Shown: positions 42,462 through 51,806 of the stretch, piece by piece
Layout: each line of letters starts with the position of its first letter
Position numbering within the stretch: position 1 is the first letter of the stretch
Origin: Mucilaginibacter glaciei
Lineage (GTDB): Bacteria > Bacteroidota > Bacteroidia > Sphingobacteriales > Sphingobacteriaceae
Length of the DNA stretch: 64,000 nucleotides
Reading direction: 5' to 3'
Assembly (NCBI RefSeq): GCF_014773245.1
Contig: NZ_JACWMX010000003.1
Location: 248,001 to 312,000 of the forward strand
Position numbers and translations under genes: made by a program
Notes under the pieces: model-generated
Told to the model about the DNA's origin: nothing
The model's database searches: none
Seen by the model: the letters and a program-made list of their open reading frames with translations, nothing else

Positions 42462-43655
42462 TTATACATCTCCAAATTCGTGCGTCGCTGACCTTTTAGT
42501 GCCCAATAGCCCCAAACTCATAATAATGCTCGTTCCTAATATCACCACAAATAATAGGCTTGTCCCTAATGCCGGGATCTTCAGTTCGGCAGGGATATTA
42601 TAATAAAGCAATACGCTAATCAACCCTCTTGGGATAAGCACCATCTCGGGCATCAGGCTTAACCTAAGTACCAGCTTCAGATACAGGAACCGTACCAGGT
42701 AAATCAGCAATAATATTAAACCGCCGTTTACCAGCACGGCAACATCCTGCAATTGGTAAATATTCATGGTATACCCAAAAATGATAAAAAAGAAAGTGCG
42801 CATAATAAAGGCGCTTTCGGCCGATAGCTGGAAAAGCTGCTTGATATCATAATTAAGCGCCGGATAAATAAAGTATCTGCGGAACCACGCAAAGTGGATC
42901 TGCCCGGCGTTATTCAGAAACAGGCCCAGCGCCAGTACGATGATCAGCGAGGACAGGTGGTATGATTGCCCTATGCTGTAAACCAATATCAGGATTGAAA
43001 TAATTAGGAATGATTTTACGTGGTGCGATAACCGGCCTATAAGGTAAAGTAACAACAGACAAGAACATATTGCTACAAATATGATCAGGATCAGATCGTT
43101 GCCTAATTTGGTGAACGACGAAAATCCGATCTGCTTATTATTGATCATGAAGTTGAACAGTATAACTGTAAGGATATCAGAAAAGGACGACTCATAGATT
43201 ATAAATTCCTTCTTATCCTTACGCATACCAGATGCTGACGGGATGGCAATGGCCGAGCTTACTACGCAAAACGGTATAGCATTAACAAAACATCGGTAAA
43301 TACTTTCGCTGCTGATGTAGTAAAAGGCACCGGTAACCAGCACCGCCGTACCCAGAAGAATACTTAGTGCAGATAGAAACGATTTTTTGATAACCGCGTT
43401 TTTATCCTTTGTGTACTTTAATTCTAAAGCACCTTCAAATACGATCAGAATCAACCCCAGGGTACCTAAAGTGGGCAGTATAGAAATGAAGTTAAATTTA
43501 AGCAGCCCGAAATAATCAACGATGAGTTTGATGCCTATGCCCAAAAACAACAGGAGGATAACAGATGGGATCTTTGTTTTGCCTGCAATCAAATCAAACA
43601 GGTACGAAAAAATTACCAATCCGCTAAGGATGATGAGTGTGGTATAGGTAGTCAA
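42462..43655 (-). CDS. Cation:proton antiporter (CPA1/NhaP-like)
   Basis: 397 residues with about 12 membrane helices and no soluble TrkA-type domain. The family parts are seen in IPSVILLLFLGIGIK, LILIVFEGALELK, the CVVSSAIAIPSASG segment (counterpart of the ND-like ion site region, here S-A-I-A) and the late helix MVLIPRGLISVLLYY with the conserved arginine. It probably exchanges Na+ or K+ for H+ in the inner membrane. Ion specificity is unknown. It is a single gene convergent with the SDR. Confidence 0.85.
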   Translation of the reverse strand: MTTYTTLIILSGLVIFSYLFDLIAGKTKIPSVILLLFLGIGIKLIVDYFGLLKFNFISILPTLGTLGLILIVFEGALELKYTKDKNAVIKKSFLSALSILLGTAVLVTGAFYYISSESIYRCFVNAIPFCVVSSAIAIPSASGMRKDKKEFIIYESSFSDILTVILFNFMINNKQIGFSSFTKLGNDLILIIFVAICSCLLLLYLIGRLSHHVKSFLIISILILVYSIGQSYHLSSLIIVLALGLFLNNAGQIHFAWFRRYFIYPALNYDIKQLFQLSAESAFIMRTFFFIIFGYTMNIYQLQDVAVLVNGGLILLLIYLVRFLYLKLVLRLSLMPEMVLIPRGLISVLLYYNIPAELKIPALGTSLLFVVILGTSIIMSLGLLGTKRSATHEFGDV

Positions 43656-43816
43656 ATTATATACTTATCGGTGAGAACAAAGTTCATTAATCTGTAGTTT
43701 CAACGGCTAACATAAGCAAATGTTCATTTGCAGATAAATAATAGCGTTTTGTGGCTAAATGACAAAACCGTGAAGCCTACAAAGTTGTTACTTATCATAT
43801 TTGTATAAAAAAATAA

Positions 43817-44884
43817 ATGGCTCACCTGTTTTCTCCTCTTAAAATAAAAAGCATCGAATTAAAGAACCGTATCGTGGTATCGCCGATGTGCGAATATTCC
43901 AGCATAGACGGCTTTGCTAACAATTGGCATTTGGTGCATTTAGGCGCACGTGCCATTGGAGGCGCCGGGCTGATAATTACAGAAGCGGCGGCAGTTTCTG
44001 CCGAGGGCAGAATAACCTTTGCCGATCTGGGAATCTGGAAGAATGAACATATTGCCAAGTTAAAGGAGATCACCAATTTTATTGAAGAGCAGGGCGCGTT
44101 CGCCGGGGTGCAGTTAGCACACGCGGGCCGCAAAGCTAGCCATACCGAACCCTGGAATGGTGGTAAACAACTGCCGCCAACCGATGAGAACGGATGGGAT
44201 ACCGTGGCACCCAGTGCCATACCTTTCGGCAGAGAACCAATTGCGCCTGTCGAAGTAGATAAAGCCGGAATTGTAAAGGTGATTGCTGATTTTAAGGCTG
44301 CGGCCGGGCGTGCTTTGGCTGCCGGTTTTAAAGTGATTGAGCTGCATGCCGCACACGGGTACCTGATCCACCAGTTCTTATCGCCCATCAGCAATCAGCG
44401 TACCGATGAGTATGGTGGCCTGTTCGCACACCGCATCCGCTTATTGTTAGAGATATTAGCTGCCGTTAAAGAAGTTTGGCCGGAAGAATATCCGCTATTT
44501 GTGCGTATCTCCGCAACCGAATGGACGGAAGGCGGCTGGACGATAGAAGACTCGGTAGGTTTATCAAAAATACTGAAAGAAAACGGGGTGGACCTTATCG
44601 ATTGCTCTACCGGTGGCAATGTGGCTGGTGCGCAGATTCCCTTAAAACCGGGTTACCAGGTCGAATTTGCGGAAACGATTAAAAAAGAGACCGATATTTT
44701 AACCGGTGCGGTAGGTTTGATAACCGAGGCTGAGCAGGCTAACGAGATCATTACAAACGGCCAGGCAGATGTAGTGCTATTGGCGCGCGAGTTGTTGAAA
44801 GATCCGCATTTCCCGTTAAGGGCAGCGCATGAACTGGGAGTAGAAGTAAAATGGCCCAGCCAGTACGAGCGCGCTAAATGGTAA
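43817..44884 (+). CDS. Old yellow enzyme family NADH:flavin oxidoreductase (YqjM-like)
   Basis: 355 residues. FMN-dependent ene-reductase barrel. C25 in VVSPMCEYSS is the redox-modulating cysteine typical of the thermophilic-like/YqjM branch, the substrate-binding pair H177/H180 is in ELHAAHGYLIHQFLSP, and LAHAGRKAS (101-108) also matches. The FMN phosphate site region is TNGQADVVLLARELLKDP. It reduces activated C=C bonds, such as those of enones or electrophilic stress compounds; the natural substrate is unknown. A near-consensus -7 (catatttg) lies 19 bases before the ATG. Confidence 0.94.
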   Translation: MAHLFSPLKIKSIELKNRIVVSPMCEYSSIDGFANNWHLVHLGARAIGGAGLIITEAAAVSAEGRITFADLGIWKNEHIAKLKEITNFIEEQGAFAGVQLAHAGRKASHTEPWNGGKQLPPTDENGWDTVAPSAIPFGREPIAPVEVDKAGIVKVIADFKAAAGRALAAGFKVIELHAAHGYLIHQFLSPISNQRTDEYGGLFAHRIRLLLEILAAVKEVWPEEYPLFVRISATEWTEGGWTIEDSVGLSKILKENGVDLIDCSTGGNVAGAQIPLKPGYQVEFAETIKKETDILTGAVGLITEAEQANEIITNGQADVVLLARELLKDPHFPLRAAHELGVEVKWPSQYERAKW

Positions 44885-45048
44885 CCCTTTCACGACGACG
44901 TTAAGCCGCCCGGCCCTCTCTGCTAACAGATGAGCGAAGCAACGGCCGGATGAGTTGTGACAGCCGACGAGTACAATTTAGTGTACATTAAATTATTTAT
45001 ATTTCAGATTAATATTATAAATCAGCAAAAACTAAAAACCAAACAAAT

Positions 45049-45468
45049 ATGAAACGTACAGCAAATGCACATTGGAATGGCACTTTACAAGATGGTAAGG
45101 GCGAAATAACTACGCAAAGCACTATTCTTAATAAAACACAATATTCATTCAAAACACGCTTTGCCGATGGCATCGGTACCAACCCTGAAGAATTGATAGC
45201 TGCTGCACATGCAGGCTGCTTTACAATGGCAGTTGGCGCGGCTTTAACACAGCAAGGCATCACCCCGGGCGATTTAACCACCGACGCTATCCTTGACCTG
45301 GATATGCAGGCGCTGGAGATCAAAGGCATCCACCTGGAAATGAAAGCCAGCGTGATAGAGGGTGTTGACGAAGCTAAATTTAAAGAAGTTGCAGAAGGCG
45401 CAAAATCAGGCTGTATCATATCAAAAGCCTTAAGCGTACCAATTACCTTAAACGTAACTTACGCATAA
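45049..45468 (+). CDS. OsmC-family peroxiredoxin
   Basis: 139 residues, the usual size of OsmC. Reduces organic hydroperoxides with two cysteines: C57 in AAHAGCFTMAVGAAL and C122 in AKSGCIISKALSV. The substrate-binding start KRTANAHWNGTLQDGKGEI is also typical. Located 164 bases after the old yellow enzyme gene; a shared role in dealing with reactive electrophiles and peroxides is possible. A clear terminator follows. Confidence 0.95.
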   Translation: MKRTANAHWNGTLQDGKGEITTQSTILNKTQYSFKTRFADGIGTNPEELIAAAHAGCFTMAVGAALTQQGITPGDLTTDAILDLDMQALEIKGIHLEMKASVIEGVDEAKFKEVAEGAKSGCIISKALSVPITLNVTYA

Positions 45469-45488
45469 GCATATTTTAAGCATTTTAA

Positions 45489-45526
45489 AAGATGGCGGTA
45501 GTGCAAACTATCGCCATCTTTTTTTG
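45489..45526 (+). terminator. Terminator of the OsmC gene
   Basis: Stem agatggcggtag / ctatcgccatct (12 bp with one G-U pair), 6-base loop, followed by ttttttt. It lies 20 bases after the stop codon. Confidence 0.88.
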
Positions 45527-45548
45527 TACCAATAAGTAAATTACCGCC

Positions 45549-46139
45549 ATGTTAAATACTTCCCGCTCCCGTATTTCGCTTACGCTTGTTTTTGCATTGG
45601 TTATTACCGGCTTTTTGGTGTTCCTATTCTTTTATATCAAAAACGAGTTCACCAAAACCCACACCGAGGTTACCGAAGATGTAATGGTATCTAAAATTGT
45701 ATCGATGGGTAAGCTGGAGCTGGTTAAGTATGCCATGAAGGATGTGGTAGAGAAAAAGGAATTGCACCTGGTTTTACCCGACTCACGGGTGTTATTTGTA
45801 GCGGTAGGAGAGGTAACCGCATGTATAGACCTGACCAAGGTTAAAAAGAGCGATATCACCCAAACTAAGGATAGCATACTGGTAACCCTGCCCAAGCCCG
45901 AGATCTGCTATGTAAAACTGGATCACCAGAAATCTCGCGTGTATGATGTATCAGGCGTGTGGTTCGCCGATAAGAGCAAAACTATGGTAGAAGATGTATA
46001 CAAGCTGGCCGAAAAGAAGATTCTGGCAGGCGCCACCGAAATGAAGATCCTGGATAAAGCGCGCGAAAACGCTTCGCTGATATTTAAGCCCTTCCTCGAA
46101 AATGTATCTGCCAAAAAGATCATATTATTTTTTAAATAA
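45549..46139 (+). CDS. DUF4230 domain protein, membrane-anchored
   Basis: 196 residues. A membrane anchor (about 11-31, LVFALVITGFLVFLFFYI) is followed by the DUF4230 region with EDVMVSKIVSMGKLELVKYA, VAVGEVTACIDLTKVKKSDI and SILVTLPKPEICYVKLDHQK. The protein most likely faces the periplasm. The function is not known. It lies 69 bases before a pair of M16 proteases in the same direction. Confidence 0.88.
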   Translation: MLNTSRSRISLTLVFALVITGFLVFLFFYIKNEFTKTHTEVTEDVMVSKIVSMGKLELVKYAMKDVVEKKELHLVLPDSRVLFVAVGEVTACIDLTKVKKSDITQTKDSILVTLPKPEICYVKLDHQKSRVYDVSGVWFADKSKTMVEDVYKLAEKKILAGATEMKILDKARENASLIFKPFLENVSAKKIILFFK

Positions 46140-46208
46140 TTCCTGTTAGCTCTTAATGTTTTAGTTAATTAAGCGATATATTTATGGTGTCACAATTAAC
46201 CCATAGCT

Positions 46209-47591
46209 ATGATCCCGAAATTAATTAAACAATTGGCACTCACTGCTGCAGGAGCCCTATGCTCTTTCGCGGCACTTGCGCAACAACCCAGGTTACCCGA
46301 GGGGTATTTTTGGAAAAAACTCCCTAACGGATTGGAAGTTGTAGTGATCGAAAACTCAAAAGTGCCGTTGGCAACTATTGAAATCGCTGTAAAGAATGGT
46401 GCCTATACCGAAGGGCCGGAGTACAGCGGCCTGTCGCACCTTTTTGAGCATATGTTCTTTAAAGCCAATAAAGATTACCCCAATCAGGAGAAATTTCTGA
46501 AACGCACGCAGGAATTAGGTGCTATCTGGAATGGTACTACTAACGTGGAGCGGGTGAATTACTACTTTACATTTGACCGCGATAGCCTTGCACAGGGGCT
46601 TAAATTCATGAACGCAGCTATCCAGTTCCCTATATATAAGGAAGAGGATATGCAAAAGGAACGCCCCGTTGTTGACGGCGAGTTTCAGCGCGCCGAAAGC
46701 GACCCTGGTTTCCAACTGTACTTTGAGGTACAAAAAAAATTATGGGGAGATTTGATCACTCGTAAAAACCCGATAGGTATCCACGAAGTGATAAATACCG
46801 CCACGCCCGAAAAGATGATGGTAATTAAGGGCAAATATTATATCCCTAACAACAGCCTGTTAACTATTGTGGGTGATGTAAAGCATGAGGATGCCTTTAA
46901 AAAAGCCGAAGATATATTTGGAAGCTGGCAAGGTACAGGCGAAGACCCGATAAAAAAGTACCCTATCCCGCCGTTTAAGCCGCTAACCAAAAACGAATAT
47001 TTTGTGAAAGAAATGTCAATAGCGCAAACGCCCAATATGGAGTTCGCATGGCAGGGGCCATCTTATCTGACCGACTCGGCCAGCACGGTTGCTGCAGATG
47101 TATTCTCGACCATTGTAGGCTTAAACTCATCTAAATTACAGCAGGCACTGGTTGATAAGGGCCTGGCCAGCGGGGTTTATGTAGGTTACCAAACCAGTAA
47201 ATACACCGGGCCAATAGATATCAGCATTACACCAAACCCTACTAAATTAAAAGAGTGCTATGACGAGTTCATGCACCAGGTAAGCATGTTTGGCAATGCC
47301 GATTACTACACCGACGAACAATTAACCGATGCGAAGGCTATCCTGCTGCGTGCCAGCATCCGCCAAAAAGAAAAGCCATCCAGCCTGGCCAGCCAACTCA
47401 GCTTTTATTGGTGCAGCACATCACTTGATTTTGGTACCGATATCGATAAAAATTACCAAAAGGTAACCCGTGCCGATATCAAAAAATACCTGGACACCTA
47501 CATTACCGGTAAACCAATGGTAGCGGGTATCATCATCAGCCCGGAGGCTAACAAAACAGCAAAGGCAGGGACCTATTTTGTATCTAAATAA
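46209..47591 (+). CDS. M16-family zinc protease, catalytic member
   Basis: 460 residues. Signal peptide (about 1-24, ALCSFAALAQQ), so it is exported. The zinc site is complete: inverted motif H77-L-F-E80-H81 in LSHLFEHMFF and the third ligand E158 in DGEFQRAESD, exactly 77 residues after H81 as the family pattern asks. It hydrolyses peptides inside a clam-shell chamber, usually formed with a second subunit. The neighbouring gene 11 bases downstream encodes such a partner without the zinc site. Confidence 0.95.
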   Translation: MIPKLIKQLALTAAGALCSFAALAQQPRLPEGYFWKKLPNGLEVVVIENSKVPLATIEIAVKNGAYTEGPEYSGLSHLFEHMFFKANKDYPNQEKFLKRTQELGAIWNGTTNVERVNYYFTFDRDSLAQGLKFMNAAIQFPIYKEEDMQKERPVVDGEFQRAESDPGFQLYFEVQKKLWGDLITRKNPIGIHEVINTATPEKMMVIKGKYYIPNNSLLTIVGDVKHEDAFKKAEDIFGSWQGTGEDPIKKYPIPPFKPLTKNEYFVKEMSIAQTPNMEFAWQGPSYLTDSASTVAADVFSTIVGLNSSKLQQALVDKGLASGVYVGYQTSKYTGPIDISITPNPTKLKECYDEFMHQVSMFGNADYYTDEQLTDAKAILLRASIRQKEKPSSLASQLSFYWCSTSLDFGTDIDKNYQKVTRADIKKYLDTYITGKPMVAGIIISPEANKTAKAGTYFVSK

Positions 47592-47602
47592 TTAAAAATC
47601 AA

Positions 47603-48937
47603 ATGAAAAAATATATATACGGTTTACTGGTAGCTATCGCAGTTGGCAGCTACAGCCCGGCTTTTGCGCAAAAACCGGCCTATGATATGATGGTAGATGG
47701 CGTAAAGGTAATAGTACAGCCAAGTGGTAACGATATTGTGGTGATACAAACCGTTATAAAAGGCGGTGTACAAAATTACCCGGCTGCAAAAGCGGGTATC
47801 GAATCGATGGCGATGAGTGCCCTCACGGAATGCGGCTCTTTAAAGCACGATAAAAACAGCTTTAAGAATGCGCTTGAAAAAATTAGCGCCTCGGTGTATG
47901 GTTACACCAATAAAAACTATGCAACGGTCACTTTAAACTGCATAAAAACAGATTTTGATACGGCTTGGCCTTTATACGTGGAGGCGATAACCATGCCTAA
48001 GTTTGATGCCAAAGAATTTGACCGCATTAAACAAGACGCCATTACCCAGCTAAAATCTGAGGAAGGGCAGCCCGATGTAGCGATTGATAAATTTGCCGAT
48101 AAGGTGGCGTTTGCAGGCCGTAGTTACGCCACAGATCCATCAGGTACGGTGCCCAGCCTTACAGCGCTTACTGCATTGGGAACTAAGGCGTACTACCAGT
48201 CGATATTAACCAAATCGCGCATGACCATAGTGGTGGTTGCCGATATGGAGCGTGCAGACATTGAGGCTAAGGTAAAAGCGATGCTCACCGGGATCAAACA
48301 AGGCGCGCCATTCGAGCTGAAGAAAGATTTCTTTAGGGTGTATAAAAATACCTTCTCATCAGAAGGCCGCGAACTGGCAACCAACTATGTAGAGGGTGTA
48401 ACCAGCGGCCCGGCCCCCGGCACGCCCGATTATGACGCCTTTAATGTGGCTATGCGCATTTTTGCCGACAAACATTTTTTGGATATCCGTACCAACAACG
48501 GCTTATCTTATGCACCATCGGCTTGGTTTAGTAGCGGCGCCACCAGTGTAGCCCGTTTCTCGGTATCAACCACCCAACCCGATAAATACATCGCGGTATT
48601 TGACAAACTGGTTGACCGGATCAAGAATGAAGGTTTCCGGAAGGATGAAGTGGCCGATATGAAGGTGACTTACCTTACCAGCTTTTATTACAAAAATGAA
48701 ACTAATAATGCCCAGGCATCGTCAATAGCGTCAAACGAGGCGTTGCATAATAACTGGAGGCGCTCATTAACCCTTGTAAATGATGTGAAAAAGTTAACGC
48801 CAGACCAGGTAAGCGATGCCTTCCGTAAATATATTGGCAACATTGTTTGGGTTTACCAGGGCGATACAAAAAAGGTTAACCCGCTGTTGTTTACCAATGG
48901 CACTCTCAAAAAAGGCGATAACGCGGTGAGCCATTAA
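47603..48937 (+). CDS. M16-family protease, non-catalytic partner subunit
   Basis: 444 residues. Signal peptide (about 1-22, ending SPAFAQ). It shows the M16 fold, but the site of the HxxEH motif reads GIESMAMSALTECGSL, so it has no zinc ligands. The C-terminal R-Y pair that binds substrate is kept in DIRTNNGLSYAPSAW. This active/inactive pairing is known for M16B proteins that work as heterodimers. It starts 11 bases after the catalytic gene and ends before a strong terminator. Confidence 0.93.
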   Translation: MKKYIYGLLVAIAVGSYSPAFAQKPAYDMMVDGVKVIVQPSGNDIVVIQTVIKGGVQNYPAAKAGIESMAMSALTECGSLKHDKNSFKNALEKISASVYGYTNKNYATVTLNCIKTDFDTAWPLYVEAITMPKFDAKEFDRIKQDAITQLKSEEGQPDVAIDKFADKVAFAGRSYATDPSGTVPSLTALTALGTKAYYQSILTKSRMTIVVVADMERADIEAKVKAMLTGIKQGAPFELKKDFFRVYKNTFSSEGRELATNYVEGVTSGPAPGTPDYDAFNVAMRIFADKHFLDIRTNNGLSYAPSAWFSSGATSVARFSVSTTQPDKYIAVFDKLVDRIKNEGFRKDEVADMKVTYLTSFYYKNETNNAQASSIASNEALHNNWRRSLTLVNDVKKLTPDQVSDAFRKYIGNIVWVYQGDTKKVNPLLFTNGTLKKGDNAVSH

Positions 48938-48979
48938 TTTAGAGCGAAAGCGACATTTGGACTAAAGACTTTTAATTAA

Positions 48980-49015
48980 ATCACAAAAGCCACAGGAAAC
49001 TGTGGCTTTTGTGAT
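48980..49015. terminator. Bidirectional hairpin between M16 and AI-2E family genes
   Basis: Perfect 16-bp stem atcacaaaagccacag / ctgtggcttttgtgat closed by a gaaa tetraloop, in the middle of a convergent gene pair. The tttt part of the stem acts as T tract on each strand. Confidence 0.85.
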
Positions 49016-49030
49016 CTGTTCTATTTTCTA

Positions 49031-50161
49031 TTAGTCTTTAATCTTTTCCTGATCGTGATCCGACAAAACCGCTTTGCGCCTGCTGCGGCTGCGCCACATT
49101 TCCCCTTTATGATGAGTGGGTATATTATCGCCTAATAATTTACCCCAGGGTTTCAGGTCGTCTATCCTATCGAAAATTATTTTAAGTACCGCCACAAATG
49201 GGATGGATAAAAACATGCCCGATACACCCCAAAGCTGGTTACCCAGCAGTACCACAATGATAGACATCAGCGCGTTGATCTGCACCTTTGACGATACAAT
49301 GCGGGGCACCAGGATGTTGTTATCAATAAATTGAATAACGATATAGGCTATAATAACACCCAATTGGGTAGAGTAACCATCTTTAGTAACCGTAGCCATT
49401 AAAACGGGCAATGCAATGGCGATAATACCTCCCAGATAAGGGATCAAGTTTAATATTGCGCCTATACAACCTATCAGGATGCCGTATTTTACACCCAATA
49501 AAACCAGTGCTGCCGAATTCATGGCGGCCACGATCAGCATTTCTATCAGTAAGCCTACAATATAGCTTTGGATAGCACTTTTAGTTTCGCTTAATACATC
49601 ACTTACTTTTTTGGAGTTCTCTTCAGAAAACACCTCGTATAAAAAGTTTAGTATTAGTGTTTTGTAAAGCAGCATCAGGAAAATATAAACCGGCAGCAGG
49701 AAAACAATGCTCAACGTTCCTAACAGCCCGCCAAGGGTTTTGCCCACCATGCTTTGGCTATTGTTTAAAGCCTCTTTAACCATTTGATCCTGTTTGGCAA
49801 TGGCGATACCAAAAGTTCCATGGATCCAATCTTTCAGGTTGATGGTGATTTCGCCGAATTTTTTCTTCAGCATCGGCAACGAATCGCCAAATTGCACTAT
49901 CTGGGTAGACAGGAAGTAGAAAACCACCGCCACTACAGTTATGGCAATAACCATAGCGATGATGATAGAAAAGATCTTGGAAATCTTTAATCTTTCCAGC
50001 CGGTTACAAAGCGGGTTGAGTAAAATAGACAAAAACGCCGCGAATGCCAGCGGTACTAAAATATCTGCAAGCTGGGATAATACGTATACCAGCAATATCA
50101 ACCCGAAAAGCACCACGGTACTTTGCAGGTAAAAGGGTTGATTTTTGATCTTAACTTGCAT
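49031..50161 (-). CDS. AI-2E family transporter (PerM-like)
   Basis: 376 residues with about seven to eight membrane helices. The family core is visible in LADILVPLAFAAFLSILLNP, NLIPYLGGIIAIALPVLMAT and FIDNNILVPRIVSSKVQINA, followed by GVSGMFLSIPFVAVLKIIFD. Family members export autoinducer-2 or act as Na+/H+ exchangers, so the function here is open. The C-terminus is a basic tail (MWRSRSRRKAVLS). It lies downstream of glyS and its terminator on the same strand. Confidence 0.9.
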   Translation of the reverse strand: MQVKIKNQPFYLQSTVVLFGLILLVYVLSQLADILVPLAFAAFLSILLNPLCNRLERLKISKIFSIIIAMVIAITVVAVVFYFLSTQIVQFGDSLPMLKKKFGEITINLKDWIHGTFGIAIAKQDQMVKEALNNSQSMVGKTLGGLLGTLSIVFLLPVYIFLMLLYKTLILNFLYEVFSEENSKKVSDVLSETKSAIQSYIVGLLIEMLIVAAMNSAALVLLGVKYGILIGCIGAILNLIPYLGGIIAIALPVLMATVTKDGYSTQLGVIIAYIVIQFIDNNILVPRIVSSKVQINALMSIIVVLLGNQLWGVSGMFLSIPFVAVLKIIFDRIDDLKPWGKLLGDNIPTHHKGEMWRSRSRRKAVLSDHDQEKIKD

Positions 50162-50230
50162 GTAAATGTGTTTTCATAAACACAAAAGGAGTTACGGGTA
50201 GAATTGTTTTGACTGTAAAGTAGCTTTAAT

Positions 50231-50258
50231 AAAAAAGCGCCTGGTGAGGCGCTTTTCT
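50231..50258 (-). terminator. Terminator of glyS
   Basis: Perfect 10-bp stem aaaagcgcct / aggcgctttt with a 4-base loop; on the minus strand it is followed by ttatta after tttttt. It lies 42 bases past the glyS stop. Confidence 0.85.
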
Positions 50259-50299
50259 TCATTCAGACATTCCGTCATAACCGACTTCGGGACTATTTT

Positions 50300-51781
50300 T
50301 TATCCTAACAAATTCTTCCAGCTCACTAACCCGCCAATGATCTTTTCCAGATCGTCGGCAGCAACGCGCTCCTGCAGCATACTATCACGGTGGCGGATGG
50401 TTACCGTGTTATCTTCCAGTGTTTGATGATCTACTGTGATACAGAATGGCGTACCAATGGCATCCTGGCGGCGGTAACGTTTACCAATAGCATCCTTCTC
50501 TTCATATTGAATGTTAAAGTCAAGCTTAAGTTTGTCCATTATCTCGCGGGCTTTCTCGGGCAGGCCGTCTTTTTTGGTCAGCGGGAAAATAGCGGCCTTA
50601 ACCGGGGCCAGGCAAGGGTGCAGGCGTAACACCGTACGGCTGTCCTGGCGTTCTTCGGTGCTCAGGTCTTCTTCCTCGTAAGCGTTGATCATTGTCAGCA
50701 GGAACATTCTGTCTAACCCTATAGATGTTTCGATCACGTAAGGGATATAGTTACCAAAAGGCTTGCCGGTGGTTTCGTCAGTTTCCGGTTCGAAATACTG
50801 CATTTTCTTACGCGAGAATTTCTCGTGCTGGCTCAAGTCAAAATCTGTACGGCTGTGAATACCTTCTACCTCTTTAAACCCAAAAGGGAAATCGAATTCG
50901 ATATCGTAGGCGGCATCCGCATAGTGAGCCAATTTAGTATGCTCGTGGTAGCGGTATTTAGCAGCATCGGTTCCTAAGGCCAGGTGCCATTTTAAACGGG
51001 CGGCTTTCCATTGCTCAAACCATTCCTTTTGTGTGCCGGGGCGTACAAAGTATTGCATCTCCATCTGCTCAAATTCGCGCATCCGGATAATGAACTGGCG
51101 GGCAATCACCTCGTTACGGAACGCCTTGCCAATTTGCGCTATCCCAAACGGGATCTTCATCCTGCCCGATTTTTGAACGTTAAGGTAGTTTACAAAAATA
51201 CCCTGTGCGGTTTCCGGGCGCAGATAGATTGTTTCAGACTCATCGGCAATGGCGCCAACCTGAGTACTGAACATCAGGTTAAACTGGCGCACATCTGTCC
51301 AGTTGGCTGTGCCGCTAATCGGGCATTTAACATTTTGTTCGATGATCAGTTCGCGCAGGCGGGGCAGGTCTTCCGCTTTAAGGGCGTTATCCATCTCTAT
51401 CTGCAACTCTTCGGCTTCGCTGGTTTTGCCTTCTTCGTCTAATTTGGCAATTTTATCTTCCAGCAGCTGGTCTGCACGATAGCGTTTGTTACTGTCCTTG
51501 TTATCTATCATCGGGTCGCTAAAGCCGTCAACGTGGCCGCTTGCCTTCCAGATGGTAGGATGCATAAATATGGCAGAATCTATACCCACAATGTTATCGT
51601 GCATTTGCACCATTGCCTTCCACCAGTAAGTTTTAATGTTGTTCTTCAATTCCGAGCCGTTTTGGCCGTAATCATAAACAGCGCTGAGGCCGTCATAGAT
51701 CTCGCTTGACTGGAAAACAAAACCATATTCTTTACAGTGCGATATTACATTCTTAAAAAGTTCGTCCGTCGATTTGCTCAT
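50300..51781 (-). CDS. glyS: Glycyl-tRNA synthetase (alpha2, single-chain type)
   Basis: 493 residues from ATG 51781 (MSKSTDELFKNVISHCKEYG); the longer open frame up to 51853 is only translation of the repeat tract. Class II synthetase. Seen: DGLSAVYDYGQNGSELKNN, ETAQGIFVNYLNVQKSGRMK with GIAQIGKAFRNEV (motif 2), RMREFEQMEMQYFV, VIETSIGLDRMFL (motif 3), and the anticodon-binding domain with DKLKLDFNIQYEEKDAIGKRY and GTPFCITVDHQTLEDNTVT. This is the alpha2 form usual in Bacteroidetes, not the alpha2beta2 form of proteobacteria. Confidence 0.98.
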   Translation of the reverse strand: MSKSTDELFKNVISHCKEYGFVFQSSEIYDGLSAVYDYGQNGSELKNNIKTYWWKAMVQMHDNIVGIDSAIFMHPTIWKASGHVDGFSDPMIDNKDSNKRYRADQLLEDKIAKLDEEGKTSEAEELQIEMDNALKAEDLPRLRELIIEQNVKCPISGTANWTDVRQFNLMFSTQVGAIADESETIYLRPETAQGIFVNYLNVQKSGRMKIPFGIAQIGKAFRNEVIARQFIIRMREFEQMEMQYFVRPGTQKEWFEQWKAARLKWHLALGTDAAKYRYHEHTKLAHYADAAYDIEFDFPFGFKEVEGIHSRTDFDLSQHEKFSRKKMQYFEPETDETTGKPFGNYIPYVIETSIGLDRMFLLTMINAYEEEDLSTEERQDSRTVLRLHPCLAPVKAAIFPLTKKDGLPEKAREIMDKLKLDFNIQYEEKDAIGKRYRRQDAIGTPFCITVDHQTLEDNTVTIRHRDSMLQERVAADDLEKIIGGLVSWKNLLG

Positions 51782-51789
51782 AATGACGG

Positions 51790-51797
51790 CAAAGATA
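51790..51797 (-). promoter_or_regulatory. -7 element before glyS
   Basis: Minus-strand tatctttg fits TAnnTTTG and ends 8 bases before the ATG. The upstream -33 position is covered by heptamer repeats without a TTG. Confidence 0.4.
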
Positions 51798-51806
51798 TAT
51801 TTTTTT

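Noticed and set aside
44885..45048. Possible regulatory RNA between the old yellow enzyme and OsmC genes
   Set aside because: Only weak dyads such as tacaatttagtgta are present; nothing supports an RNA gene.
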